This document shows positions 1 through 8,227 of a stretch of DNA of 64,000 nucleotides, one piece after another; position 1 is the first letter of the stretch; every line of letters begins with the position of its first letter. Location of the stretch: contig JAKOVH010000032.1 in assembly GCA_029782145.1 (NCBI GenBank), forward strand, positions 1 to 64,000. Direction: 5' to 3'. Made by a program: the position numbers and the translations under genes. Below the pieces are notes generated by a model. The model searched no databases. It worked only from the letters and a program-made list of their open reading frames with translations, and was not told the DNA's origin. Origin of the DNA: Actinomycetes bacterium. Lineage in GTDB: Bacteria > Actinomycetota > Acidimicrobiia > Acidimicrobiales > Acidimicrobilacustridaceae.

Positions 1-813
1 GTTCACGTCGGGCAGGACCTGGCAGGACTCCTCCCAGGGGTCGGTCGTGAGCACCGAGGCCGCGACCTTGACCGCCCGCCTCCGCTGCTCGGCCGACAAC
101 GTCCGCAGCTTCTCGCCGCTGACCAGCACCGCCGCCGCGGCGCCGTCGCAGTTGGCCGAGCACATCGGCCGGGTGTTGGGGTAGGCGATCATGACGTCGC
201 CCATGATCTGCTCGAGCGTCATCCGCTTGGTGTAGGCCGCCAGCGGGTTGAGCGTGGAGTGGGCGTGGTTCTTCTCGGAGATGCGGGCGAACAGCTCGAA
301 GCTGGTGCCGCCGTAGCGGTGGCCGTACTCCATGCCGATCTTGGCGAACACGCCGGGCATGGTCTCGTTGCCGATCCGGCCGTCCACCGGGGCCACCGCG
401 CCGTAGCGACCGTGCGGCGTCCAGGTGCCGTCGTCCGCCTGGCGCGAGCCGCCGGCCAGGAGACCCGCCCCGGCCAGCTTCTCCACGCCCACGGCCAGGC
501 CCAGGTCGCACTCCCCCGCCTTGACCGCCATGGCCGCCACCCGCAGCGCGGTCGCCCCCGTGGCGCAGGCGTTCACCACGTTGTAGACGGGGATGCCGGT
601 CTGGCCGATCTGCTTCTGCAGCTGCTGGCCGATGCCGGCGGCGGCGGCCATGAGGTTGCCGGCAGCCAGCACGCCGATGTCGGCCATGGTGACGCCGGCG
701 TCGGCGAGCGCGCCGAGGGCGGCCTCCGAGGCCAGGTCGATGGTGTCCTTGTCCGGGTGCTTCCCGAACTTGGTCATGGTGATCCCGAGGATCCAGATGT
801 CGTCGTTCGCCAT
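1..813 (-). CDS. Thiolase family protein (SCP-x/lipid-transfer type), 3' end cut by window edge
   Basis: 271 codons are visible; the C-terminus lies beyond base 1. The protein starts MANDDIWILGITMTKFGKH and carries the thiolase nucleophile region VNACATGATAL, with the likely catalytic Cys at residue 83. Enzymes of this family cleave or form 3-ketoacyl-CoA. The SCP-x/Ltp subgroup often acts on branched or steroid side chains. The ATG at 813 follows an AAAGGG ribosome site. The next gene upstream, 11 bases away on the same strand, encodes a DUF35 zinc-ribbon/OB-fold protein, the usual partner of Ltp-type thiolases, so the two probably form one complex. The family is secure; the substrate is not. 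Confidence 0.88.
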   Translation of the reverse strand, partial: MANDDIWILGITMTKFGKHPDKDTIDLASEAALGALADAGVTMADIGVLAAGNLMAAAAGIGQQLQKQIGQTGIPVYNVVNACATGATALRVAAMAVKAGECDLGLAVGVEKLAGAGLLAGGSRQADDGTWTPHGRYGAVAPVDGRIGNETMPGVFAKIGMEYGHRYGGTSFELFARISEKNHAHSTLNPLAAYTKRMTLEQIMGDVMIAYPNTRPMCSANCDGAAAAVLVSGEKLRTLSAEQRRRAVKVAASVLTTDPWEESCQVLPDVN

Positions 814-824
814 GGTGATCCCTT

Positions 825-1220
825 TCAGTCCAGCGGCTCGAAGCCGAAGCCGATGCCCTCGTTGCCGTCGTCGTCGGTGCCGAGCGAGTAGGTCGCCAGG
901 CGGACCTTCATGCCGAGCTTCACGTGCTCGGGGTCGGGCTCGACGTTGACGAGGTTGGCCCGGACGCTCGTGCCCTCGCAGTCCACGACGGACGCCACGA
1001 ACGGCACCGGGATGCCCGGGGCGGCGAACGAGACGATCGTGTACGCCCTCACCTCACCGGTGGTGGCGACCGGCACCTTCGTGAACTCGGTGCCGCTGCA
1101 GGAGGCACAGGCGTTGCGGCGGTCGAAGAACCGGGCGCCGCAGCTGCTGCACTGGTTGGCTTCCAGGTGCGGCTCGTCGCCGAGCACCAGGTAGTCCACC
1201 AACGGGATCTTTTCGGGCAC
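825..1220 (-). CDS. Zn-ribbon/OB-fold protein (DUF35 family), thiolase partner
   Basis: 131 residues. An N-terminal rubredoxin-like zinc ribbon has two CxxC-type pairs (QCSSCGARF and CASCSG, about residues 24-45). An OB-fold follows, with YTIVSFAAPGIPVPF and a typical end. DUF35 proteins bind CoA substrates and act as subunits of thiolases, aldolases or hydratases. The GTG at 1220 is chosen over the longer open frame because an AAGGGGGGG ribosome site lies just before it and the family begins near this point. The gene is co-transcribed with the thiolase 11 bases downstream. Confidence 0.88.
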   Translation of the reverse strand: MPEKIPLVDYLVLGDEPHLEANQCSSCGARFFDRRNACASCSGTEFTKVPVATTGEVRAYTIVSFAAPGIPVPFVASVVDCEGTSVRANLVNVEPDPEHVKLGMKVRLATYSLGTDDDGNEGIGFGFEPLD

Positions 1221-1316
1221 TGCCCCCCCTTTGTCGGGCGCTTGTCGCCTACGTCGGAGCCGCCATGGTACGGCAGGCGCCGACAGGCTCCCCAATGCGC
1301 GCGGGGGGCCGAGGCG

Positions 1317-2066
1317 TCAGTCGCCCGTCTGGGCGTGGGGGGCGTAGACGGGCTTGGACTGCGACGAGCCCCGCTGGCGCAGGAAGATGCCGAGCACCAC
1401 GATCGAGAACACGGCGAGGAACTCGCTCTGCCAGTTCTGGAACGACTCGAACCAGAACTGCCCGGTGGTGAGGTAGTGCCAGATGCTGATGGTGGCCTCG
1501 CCGTGGAGCTGCTGTTCCTCGTTGAACTGGGCGGTGCCGCCCCAGGCGTGGCCGGCGATCGACAGCAGGAACAGGGCCACGAAGGCGAGGAAGAGGCTGT
1601 TCTCGTAGAGCTTCAGCCACACCCCGCCCCTGCGCACCGGCCAGGGAGCATCGGGGTCGTTCCGGTGGGTCTCGGGGTCGTCGTCGCGCTCGTCGCCCGA
1701 CTTCTTCGACTCCGGGGAGCCCTTCTGGATGAGGAACACGGTCAGCACCACGAGCGCCGCCATCTGGAGGAACTCGCTCTCGAAGTTCTCGAACGTCGCC
1801 TCGGCGAAGCCGCCGCTGCCGAGGTAGGTGAGATAGCTCACCGTGCCCTGCGCGTGGGCCTCGAGGTCCGCGTTCTGCGCGTGCCAGCCGGTGAGGCTCT
1901 GCGCCAGCAGCAGCACGAGGAAGATCAGGCCGCAGGTCAGCCCGAGGGCGTTGCGCCGGGCCCAGCTCTCACCGTCGTCGGGTGGGTCCTGGCTGCTCGC
2001 GTCGGCCTCGGCCGGGCGGTGGCCCAGGGCGAGGAGCGCATCGGGTCGTGTCTCCAAGGTCGACAT
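1317..2066 (-). CDS. DUF6766 family membrane protein
   Basis: 249 residues with an internal duplication. Each half has a transmembrane pair ending in a similar FESxQNWQSEFL-like or FENFESEFLQMA segment (about residues 95 and 210). Hydrophobic helices lie near residues 45-60, 102-115, 160-178 and 218-230, and a charged linker (residues 118-150) separates the halves. Function is unknown. The pattern matches the DUF6766 family of bacterial small membrane proteins. It lies 58 bases downstream of a PhoD-like gene on the same strand, with its own AGGGAAGAG ribosome site, so it may be the last gene of that operon. Confidence 0.75.
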   Translation of the reverse strand: MSTLETRPDALLALGHRPAEADASSQDPPDDGESWARRNALGLTCGLIFLVLLLAQSLTGWHAQNADLEAHAQGTVSYLTYLGSGGFAEATFENFESEFLQMAALVVLTVFLIQKGSPESKKSGDERDDDPETHRNDPDAPWPVRRGGVWLKLYENSLFLAFVALFLLSIAGHAWGGTAQFNEEQQLHGEATISIWHYLTTGQFWFESFQNWQSEFLAVFSIVVLGIFLRQRGSSQSKPVYAPHAQTGD

Positions 2067-2124
2067 GCCACGTCTCTTCCCTGGGTGGCGCCGTTCAGTC
2101 CCTCGACGCCGGCGTCTCGGTCCC

Positions 2125-3786
2125 TCAACGCCTGCGTCGCCGGCGAGCCACGACCGCCGCGGCGGTGAGGGCCACCGCCAGCACGAGCGCGCCAGCGGCG
2201 ACGCCGACGCGGGCTCGGAGCGACTCCCGGGCTCCGACCGGTTCGTCGGCCGCGGGCAGGTCGGTGAGGGGCAGGCCGGGTCGCAGCACGTCGTCGAACG
2301 ACGACGCCGGCGAGCTCGGGGTGCTCGGTCGCAGCTCGACCGGGCGACTCGGGCGCGTGGCCCAGGACCCGATCACCCGGGGCCGCAGCGGCGCCTCGCC
2401 CGGCTCGGCGGCGATCCAGTCGCCCCGGAGCTCGTCGGGCCGGACGTCGACGCGCAGGTAGCCGTGGTGCTCGAGGTCGGACCAGACCTTGTCGGGCACC
2501 CGGTCCGACACCTGCTCGGCGAGGCTCCGCCATCCCTCCGGGAGCTGCTCGCCCATCGCCGTGGCGCTCACCGAGGAGGTGACGAGGTCCGCCGCCACCA
2601 CGCGCTCCCCCGCCGGGTCGTGCACCAGCGCGGCCCAGTTGGAGTGCACGTCGCCCGACACGACGACCGCCGAGCCGGCGCGCTCGTCGAGGGCCCGGGC
2701 CAGCCGGTCGCGCTGCACCGGGTAGCCGTCCCACAGGTCGGTGCACAACGCCACTCCGTCGACGACGCGGTAGCCGCTCGGCATGGCGAGGTCGATCACC
2801 GCCCCGGCGGGCACGGGCAGGCGCAGGCTGGCGACGGGCACCTGGCTCGCCACCACCGCCCAGGTGCGACGACGGTCGGCGAGGCGCTCCTCCACCCAGG
2901 CCATCTGGGCGTCGGGCACGATGCGGCGGTCGGGGTCGTGAAGCGCCTTGGCCCCCTCGTCGCCCGACTGCTGGTCCCGGCCGGGGATCCGGGTGTCGAG
3001 GACCACCAGCTCGAGCAGGTCGCCGACGACGAGGCTGCGGTGCATGTCGAGCGGGTCGGCGGGGTCGGCCAGCCGGCACGGCAGCCACTCGTCACGCGCC
3101 CGGGTCGCGTTGGCCAGCCGCACCTCCCACGGCCCGTGGCGGGCGTCGTCGTGGGCCTTGGCCCCGTGCCGCCAGGAGTTGTCGGCGGTGTCGTGGTCGT
3201 CCCACACGAACACCATCGGGTGCCGGAGGTGGAGCGCCTGCAGGTCCGGGGCGAGGCGGGTGTGGGCGTGGCGGCGCCGGTAGTCGTCGAGGGAGACCGT
3301 GGTGCCCGGCGGGTCGACGTCGAAGGGCCCCTTGGGCTCCTCGTAGAGGTAGTCGCCGAGGTGCACGACCAGGTCGACCTCGTCCTCGGCGATGGCCCGG
3401 TAGGCGCTCAGCGCGCCCATCGACCGGTCGGCGCAGCAGACGACGGCGAGCCGGGCCCAGGGCGTCGGGTCGGTCTCACCCGGCAGCGTGCGCGTGCGCC
3501 CGACGGGAGAGAGCACGCCGTCGGCCTCGAACCAGTAGTGGTACGTGGTGGCGGGAGCGAGGCCGGTGGCGTCGACGGTGACGCAGCCGTCGCGGTCGGG
3601 CTCGACGGCGACCTCGCCGGCCGCCACCACCTCGGCGACCAGCGCCTCCGGCGGTGCGTGGGGATCGTCGGGCGCCACGGCGACCGACCAGCGGAGCCGA
3701 TCGAGCTCGGGGTCGACTCGGGTCCACAGCAGGACGGCGTCGGCCGACGGGTCGAAGCTGGCCACGCCATGTCGGAACGGGTGCAT
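2125..3786 (-). CDS. PhoD-like alkaline phosphatase / metallophosphoesterase
   Basis: 553 residues. A fibronectin-like N-terminal domain (about 1-105, with TTYHYWFEADG) is followed by a PhoD metallophosphatase domain. Metal and catalytic signatures are VHLGDYLYEE, WDDHDTADNSW and VVSGDVHSNW. PhoD enzymes hydrolyse phosphodiesters and monoesters such as teichoic acid or phospholipid head groups. Unusually, no Tat or Sec signal is visible at the N-terminus (MHPFRHGVASFDPSAD). Instead the protein ends in one hydrophobic helix (about 525-545) followed by a run of arginines, suggesting a C-terminal membrane anchor. It follows the PAP2 gene upstream by 9 bases, so the two are probably one operon. 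Confidence 0.88.
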   Translation of the reverse strand: MHPFRHGVASFDPSADAVLLWTRVDPELDRLRWSVAVAPDDPHAPPEALVAEVVAAGEVAVEPDRDGCVTVDATGLAPATTYHYWFEADGVLSPVGRTRTLPGETDPTPWARLAVVCCADRSMGALSAYRAIAEDEVDLVVHLGDYLYEEPKGPFDVDPPGTTVSLDDYRRRHAHTRLAPDLQALHLRHPMVFVWDDHDTADNSWRHGAKAHDDARHGPWEVRLANATRARDEWLPCRLADPADPLDMHRSLVVGDLLELVVLDTRIPGRDQQSGDEGAKALHDPDRRIVPDAQMAWVEERLADRRRTWAVVASQVPVASLRLPVPAGAVIDLAMPSGYRVVDGVALCTDLWDGYPVQRDRLARALDERAGSAVVVSGDVHSNWAALVHDPAGERVVAADLVTSSVSATAMGEQLPEGWRSLAEQVSDRVPDKVWSDLEHHGYLRVDVRPDELRGDWIAAEPGEAPLRPRVIGSWATRPSRPVELRPSTPSSPASSFDDVLRPGLPLTDLPAADEPVGARESLRARVGVAAGALVLAVALTAAAVVARRRRRR

Positions 3787-3795
3787 CCCGGACCC

Positions 3796-4671
3796 TTACC
3801 CGGACAACGAGTTCGGCATCGCGCCGGCCGCCGCCTCCGCCTGCACGGCGGGCGCACCGAACCGCAGCAAGGTGCCGCCGAAGGCGATCGAGCACAGGGC
3901 GAACCAGGCCCAGCCGAGCAGCACCCCGGCCAGCACGTCGGTGAACCAGTGCACCCCGAGCAGCACGCGGGTGGCCGCCACCGCGATGGCCACGGCGGCG
4001 GCCGTGCCCGCGAGCACCGCCCTGGTGCGGGGGCGCCGGCCCCGAGCGAGGACGAGGGCGAGGGCCATGTAGGTGGCCGCGGCGGCGGTGGCGTGGCCCG
4101 AGGGGAACGACGAGCCGCTGAAGCCGGTGAGGTTCAGCAGGTCCGGGCGGGTGCGGTCGACGACGTGCTTGACGGTCTCGGCCAGCGCGAACTGCCCACC
4201 GATCACCACCAGCAGGAACCACACGACCGACGCCCGGCCGGTGCGACGCAGCTCGTGGGCGGCCACCACGAGCCCCACGGCGATGACGCCGAGGTAGCCG
4301 CCGAGCAGGCTGACCGAGCGCAGCACGTCGGTGGTCCACGCGCTGGCATGGTCGGCCCCGAAACGGGCGAACGACAGGTCGAAGCGGGCGAAGCCGCTGT
4401 CGCCCTCGACCATGGCGAGCAGGACGCCCACGCCGAGGCCGCCGAGCAGGAGCACCGCCGACGCGACCGTCAGCGCCAGGCCGGTGAGGGTCGAGGGGTC
4501 GAGCCGGCGCTGCACCAACCGCCGCAGCCCCCGATGGTCCTCGAGCTGCTGGCCGATCTGGGCCGGGGAGACGCGCGGGGCCTGCACCGGCGTCGGCCAC
4601 CGCGACGCCGCCAGGCCCACGGCCGCACCCACGACCAGCGCCGGGACCACCAGGGCTGCCATCACCAGCAC
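3796..4671 (-). CDS. PAP2 superfamily phosphatase (membrane)
   Basis: About 291 residues and multi-spanning. The three PAP2 motifs are in order: KHVVDRTRPD (KxxxxxxRP), PSGHATAA (PSGH) and RVLLGVHWFTDVLAG (SRxxxxxHxxxD-like). Such enzymes dephosphorylate phosphatidic acid, undecaprenyl pyrophosphate or related lipid phosphates. The start is uncertain: a GTG at 4671 lies 10 bases after a strong AAAGGAGG site and gives an immediate signal-anchor helix, while an upstream GTG at 4698 would add nine residues. The gene is followed at once by PhoD on the same strand. A second PAP2 gene is divergently transcribed from 4764. Confidence 0.88.
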   Translation of the reverse strand: MLVMAALVVPALVVGAAVGLAASRWPTPVQAPRVSPAQIGQQLEDHRGLRRLVQRRLDPSTLTGLALTVASAVLLLGGLGVGVLLAMVEGDSGFARFDLSFARFGADHASAWTTDVLRSVSLLGGYLGVIAVGLVVAAHELRRTGRASVVWFLLVVIGGQFALAETVKHVVDRTRPDLLNLTGFSGSSFPSGHATAAAATYMALALVLARGRRPRTRAVLAGTAAAVAIAVAATRVLLGVHWFTDVLAGVLLGWAWFALCSIAFGGTLLRFGAPAVQAEAAAGAMPNSLSG

Positions 4672-4763
4672 GGACCTCGCGCCTCCTTTCTCGGGCACCG
4701 GAGCCTTCGCCGGCTCTCTACCCCGGGTCTAGCGGCAGTCCCCATCCGGGTAGGGCACGCTTC

Positions 4764-5618
4764 GTGACCCCAGCTCGCACCGACCTCGCCGCCCCGCCGA
4801 GGACCGCCACGCCGAGGACCTCCACCACGAGGACCGTGGCGCGGAGCGGCCGGCCGGGCCGGCACGAGCGCTTCGCCGAGCCGCTCGGCCGTCGGCTCGA
4901 GCCCGTCGCGGCCGCCGTCGACGAGCGCATCCGCAGCGCTGTGCGCTCGCCGATCGTGGTCGCCGCAACGGCCTACGTCGGCATCACCCTCGTGCTGCTC
5001 GTGGTCGGCTGGCTGCTGGTGCGAACGCCGCTCGGCGCGCCCGTGCGCGGATGGGACGAGGCGGTGAGCCGGGACCTGGCGACCGGCCGCAGCTCGGGAT
5101 GGACCGGCTACAGCGACGTGGGCACCTCGGGGGCCAACACCGCGCCGATCGTGATCGGCACGGTGGTGGTCTCGGCGGTGCTCGCCGCGCTGCGACGCTG
5201 GCGCGACCTGCTGTTGGTGCCCCTGGGGCTGGCCGTGGAGCTGGCCACCTTCCTCACCGTCAACCTGCTCGTGGCCCGCGATCGCCCCGACGTGGCGCAG
5301 CTCGGCGGTGAGCCGGCCACCCACAGCTTCCCGTCCGGCCACGTGGCGGCGACCCTCGTGCTGTGGGGCGGCGTGGCCGTCCTGCTCGGTGTGGGTCGCT
5401 GGCGCACCCGGTACCAGGTGCTGGCCTGGGCCCTCGTCGCCGTGCCGGTGGTGACGGTCGGCTTCTCGAGGGTCTACCGGGGCATGCACTTCACCACCGA
5501 CGTGCTGGCCGGGTTGGTGCTCGGCGCCCTGGCCCTCGTCGCGTCGATCGTGGCCACTCGCGCCTCGTGGCTCGGCGCTCAGCGCACAGGGGCCGCACGA
5601 GAGGAGGTCGGGCGATGA
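4764..5618 (+). CDS. PAP2 superfamily phosphatase (membrane)
   Basis: 284 residues. After a basic N-terminus the membrane part carries the PAP2 motifs: NLLVARDRPDVAQL, FPSGHVAATLVLW and SRVYRGMHFTTDVLAG. It is predicted to remove phosphate from a lipid phosphate at the membrane. Start GTG; a TAGGGC box ends 7 bases before it, so the message may be leaderless. The stop codon overlaps the ATG of the next gene (ATGA), a diacylglycerol-kinase-like enzyme, which suggests a coupled lipid phosphorylation and dephosphorylation module. It is paralogous to the divergent gene at 3796. Confidence 0.9.
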   Translation: MTPARTDLAAPPRTATPRTSTTRTVARSGRPGRHERFAEPLGRRLEPVAAAVDERIRSAVRSPIVVAATAYVGITLVLLVVGWLLVRTPLGAPVRGWDEAVSRDLATGRSSGWTGYSDVGTSGANTAPIVIGTVVVSAVLAALRRWRDLLLVPLGLAVELATFLTVNLLVARDRPDVAQLGGEPATHSFPSGHVAATLVLWGGVAVLLGVGRWRTRYQVLAWALVAVPVVTVGFSRVYRGMHFTTDVLAGLVLGALALVASIVATRASWLGAQRTGAAREEVGR

Positions 5619-6505
5619 CCGGTGTCGCGGTGGTGGCGCATCGCAAGAAGAGCCTCGGAGGAGGCCTCGACGAGCTGCGCTCCGTGCTCGCCCGCGCCGG
5701 CGTCGAGCCGCTGTGGTTCGAGGTGCCGAAGAGCAAGAAGGCGCCGGGGGCGGCCAGGGAGGCGGTGGCCCAGGGTGCCGACCTGGTGTTCGTGTGGGGC
5801 GGTGACGGCACCGTCCAGCGCTGCCTCGACGCCCTGGCCGACGAGCCCGCCACCGTCGCCATCCTCCCGGCGGGCACCGCCAACCTGCTCGCCACGAACC
5901 TCGGCATCCCTCGAGACGTGGCCGCCGCGGTGGAGGTCGGCCTCCACGGGCGGCGCCGAGCGCTCGACCTGGGCCGCATGAACGGCGAGCACTTCGCGGT
6001 CATGGCCGGCGCCGGCCTCGACGCCTTGATGATCCGCGACGCCGACCGCGGCCTGAAGGATCGCGCCGGGCGGCTCGCCTACGTGTGGACCGGCCTGCGG
6101 AACGTCACGAGCGGCAACGTCCGCAAGGTGCGCATGAAGGTCGACGTGGACGGCGAGCGCTGGTTCGACGGCGAGGCCAGCTGCGTGCTGGTGGGCAACG
6201 TGAGCACGATCGTGGGCGGCCTCTCCCCCTTCGAGCACGCCCGCCCCGACGACGGGCTCCTCGAGGTCGGGGTGGTCGAGGCCGAGGGCGCCCTGCAGTG
6301 GGCCCGGGTGTTCGGGCGCATGGCCGTCGGCAAGGTCGACCGGTCGCCGCTCACCCGCACCACGTCCGGTCGCCGCATCGACGTCAAGGCCGAGGCGGAG
6401 CTCCCCTTCGAGCTCGACGGGGGCCACCGGGGCGAGTCCCGCAAACTGAAGATCCGCCTGAAGCCCGCCGCCATCCGTGTGTGCGTCCCCGAGGTCGACG
6501 GGTGA
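5615..6505 (+). CDS. Diacylglycerol kinase catalytic-domain (DAGK/NAD kinase fold) protein
   Basis: 296 residues. The nucleotide-binding signature VFVWGGDGTVQRCLD lies near residues 60-72 and PAGTANLLATNLGIP near 88-102, as in YegS/DgkB-type lipid kinases. The reaction expected is ATP-dependent phosphorylation of diacylglycerol or a related lipid at the inner face of the membrane. The ATG overlaps the preceding PAP2 stop by 4 bases, and its own TGA overlaps the next GTG, so translation of the three genes is coupled. A paralog lies at 56110 next to surE. Confidence 0.88.
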   Translation: MTGVAVVAHRKKSLGGGLDELRSVLARAGVEPLWFEVPKSKKAPGAAREAVAQGADLVFVWGGDGTVQRCLDALADEPATVAILPAGTANLLATNLGIPRDVAAAVEVGLHGRRRALDLGRMNGEHFAVMAGAGLDALMIRDADRGLKDRAGRLAYVWTGLRNVTSGNVRKVRMKVDVDGERWFDGEASCVLVGNVSTIVGGLSPFEHARPDDGLLEVGVVEAEGALQWARVFGRMAVGKVDRSPLTRTTSGRRIDVKAEAELPFELDGGHRGESRKLKIRLKPAAIRVCVPEVDG

Positions 6506-7497
6506 GCACCGCGGCTCCTGTGCCCGAGACGTGGGACCTCACCGGCGACGACGCCCGGGCCACGCTCGAGAGCTGTGGCCGCAGGACGCTGCTGGTCGAC
6601 GCCTTCGAGCGCATGCGGGCGGCCGACGGGTTCAGCCACGCCCGCTCCTTCGCCTTCCTCGTCAGCCTGCTGCTCGTGCAGGCCACCATCGCCTTGGTCG
6701 GGCTGGCCATGGCGTTCGGCGACAGCCGGTTCTCCACCGGCATCGTGAGCATGATCCGCAACGCCGTGCCCGGCCCCGCCGGCGAGCTGCTCACCGGGGC
6801 GGTGGCCCAGGCGTCGGAGGTGGGGCGGTCGAAGCGGTACCTCGGCCTGGTGATCGGCCTGGTCGGCTCCGTCATCTCGGGCACCACCGCGCTGGGCCAG
6901 CTGGAGCGGGGCCTGAACCGGCTCTACGGCGTCGAGCAGGACCGGCCCACGGTGCAGAAGTACGGCCGGGCGCTCGTGCTCGCCGTCTGCAGCGGGGCGC
7001 TGGTGACCATCGCCTTCGTGTCGATCGGGTTCGGGTCGGTGGTGGGCGACCAGCTCAACCGCGGCTGGCTCGACACCGCCTGGAACGTCGTGCGCTGGCC
7101 CATCGGCATCGGCGTGCTCGTGGCCGCCACCGCCCTGCTGTTCCGGTGGTGCCCGCACCGGCGCCAGCCGGCGTGGTCGTGGCTCGCCTTCGGCTCGTCG
7201 GTGTCGGTGCTGCTGTGGGTGGTGGTCACGGCGGCCATGGGTGCGGTCTTCCGCCTGTCGAACTCCTTCGGCGACACCTACGGCTCGCTCGCCGGGATCG
7301 TCGCCCTGCAGCTGTGGTCGCTGCTGTCGTGCATGGGCATCCTCTTCGGCGGCGCCGTCGCCGCCCAGCTCGAAGCGGTGCGGGCAGGTCGGCCGGGACC
7401 GCGGCGGCCCAGGTCCGATTCGGAGCCGGACCGCTCGGCCCTCGCCACCGACATCGACGCCGTCGTGCGGGAGCCCGTCGCACTGCCGACCGGGTGA
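6502..7497 (+). CDS. YihY/virulence factor BrkB family membrane protein
   Basis: 331 residues. About six transmembrane helices with the family features GLVGSVISGTTALGQLERGLNRLYG (in two parts near residues 115-140) and AGIVALQLWSLLSCMGILFGGAVAAQLE-type final helices. Family members were once called RNase BN, but this is now considered wrong; they are inner-membrane proteins of unknown transport role. GTG start overlaps the upstream lipid-kinase stop (GTGA). It ends 19 bases before a convergent gene. Family certain, function unknown. Confidence 0.88.
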   Translation: MSTAAPVPETWDLTGDDARATLESCGRRTLLVDAFERMRAADGFSHARSFAFLVSLLLVQATIALVGLAMAFGDSRFSTGIVSMIRNAVPGPAGELLTGAVAQASEVGRSKRYLGLVIGLVGSVISGTTALGQLERGLNRLYGVEQDRPTVQKYGRALVLAVCSGALVTIAFVSIGFGSVVGDQLNRGWLDTAWNVVRWPIGIGVLVAATALLFRWCPHRRQPAWSWLAFGSSVSVLLWVVVTAAMGAVFRLSNSFGDTYGSLAGIVALQLWSLLSCMGILFGGAVAAQLEAVRAGRPGPRRPRSDSEPDRSALATDIDAVVREPVALPTG

Positions 7498-7516
7498 AGT
7501 GAAGGACCGGCGTCGG

Positions 7517-7993
7517 TCAGCGCTCGCCCTCGAGCGGTTGGAGGACCACCACCGGCGTCTCGACCGAGCGCAGCGCGGCGTACCCGTCGAGCTGCTCGTC
7601 GACCTCGGCCCACCGCCGCCACAACCGGTCGCGCTCGTCGCCCGTGGCCCGGACGGCGTGCATCCGACGCGCCGGCTGACCGGGCAGCTGCACCAGGGCC
7701 ACAGGGTGCGCCTCGAGGTTCAACCACCACGCCGGGTGCCCCTCGTCCCAACCGTTCATGGCGAGCACGACGAGGTCCGGTCCGTCCTCGAGGTAGCCGA
7801 CGATGACGGTGCGGTCCTTGCCCGAGTGCCGCCCCATGGTGGTGAGGTGCAGCGCCCCCCACCCCCGCTTGCTCGCCGGTGTCCAGAGGAACCGGCCTCC
7901 GCTGACCCTGTGCAGCGCCCGATGCACCCGCCAGAACGTGTGCTTGAACCACACCGGTGGCAGCTTCGGCGGTTGGCCAGCCGTGGTGTCCAT
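7517..7993 (-). CDS. Deazaflavin (F420)-dependent nitroreductase family protein
   Basis: 158 residues, matching the split-barrel DDN/F420H2-dependent quinone reductase family. Typical features are LHLTTMGRHSGKDRTVIVGYL, read as two segments near residues 45-65, and the WWLNLEAHPVALVQ region near 90-103. Homologs reduce quinones or nitro compounds with cofactor F420H2, so the organism probably makes F420. The ATG at 7993 is chosen for a GGGGAG site just upstream. Convergent with the YihY gene. Confidence 0.85.
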   Translation of the reverse strand: MDTTAGQPPKLPPVWFKHTFWRVHRALHRVSGGRFLWTPASKRGWGALHLTTMGRHSGKDRTVIVGYLEDGPDLVVLAMNGWDEGHPAWWLNLEAHPVALVQLPGQPARRMHAVRATGDERDRLWRRWAEVDEQLDGYAALRSVETPVVVLQPLEGER

Positions 7994-8227
7994 GGTGCTC
8001 CCCTTCGCGGCCCACTCGCAGCGTGGACCGTGCACCGCCGCGGCACCAGAGCCCAAGGACCGCTTCAGGCGGGGCCGCGTCGGCGCGGCTGGCTGGCACG
8101 TGCTGACCGGTGTGGAGCACCGAGCACGACGAACTGCACTGCGCCGATGTCGCGTCGTGGTTCCGCCACGACGTGGACTCTGCGACCGGCCCCGCCGAGG
8201 TAGGGCGAGGCGACCTCGAGCAGCCCT
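7994..8227. other. Intergenic region between F420 enzyme and HNH gene
   Basis: No convincing gene. An imperfect hairpin (about 8098-8129, arms CGTGCT/AGCACG and CGGTG/CACCG) lies downstream of the minus-strand HNH gene and could be its terminator. Confidence 0.35.

Noticed and set aside
1843..4767. Open frame of 974 codons on the plus strand
   Set aside because: Antisense to DUF6766, PhoD and PAP2 genes that have clear motifs. The frame is open because of high GC at third positions, and its product is low-complexity Arg/Gly/Pro.
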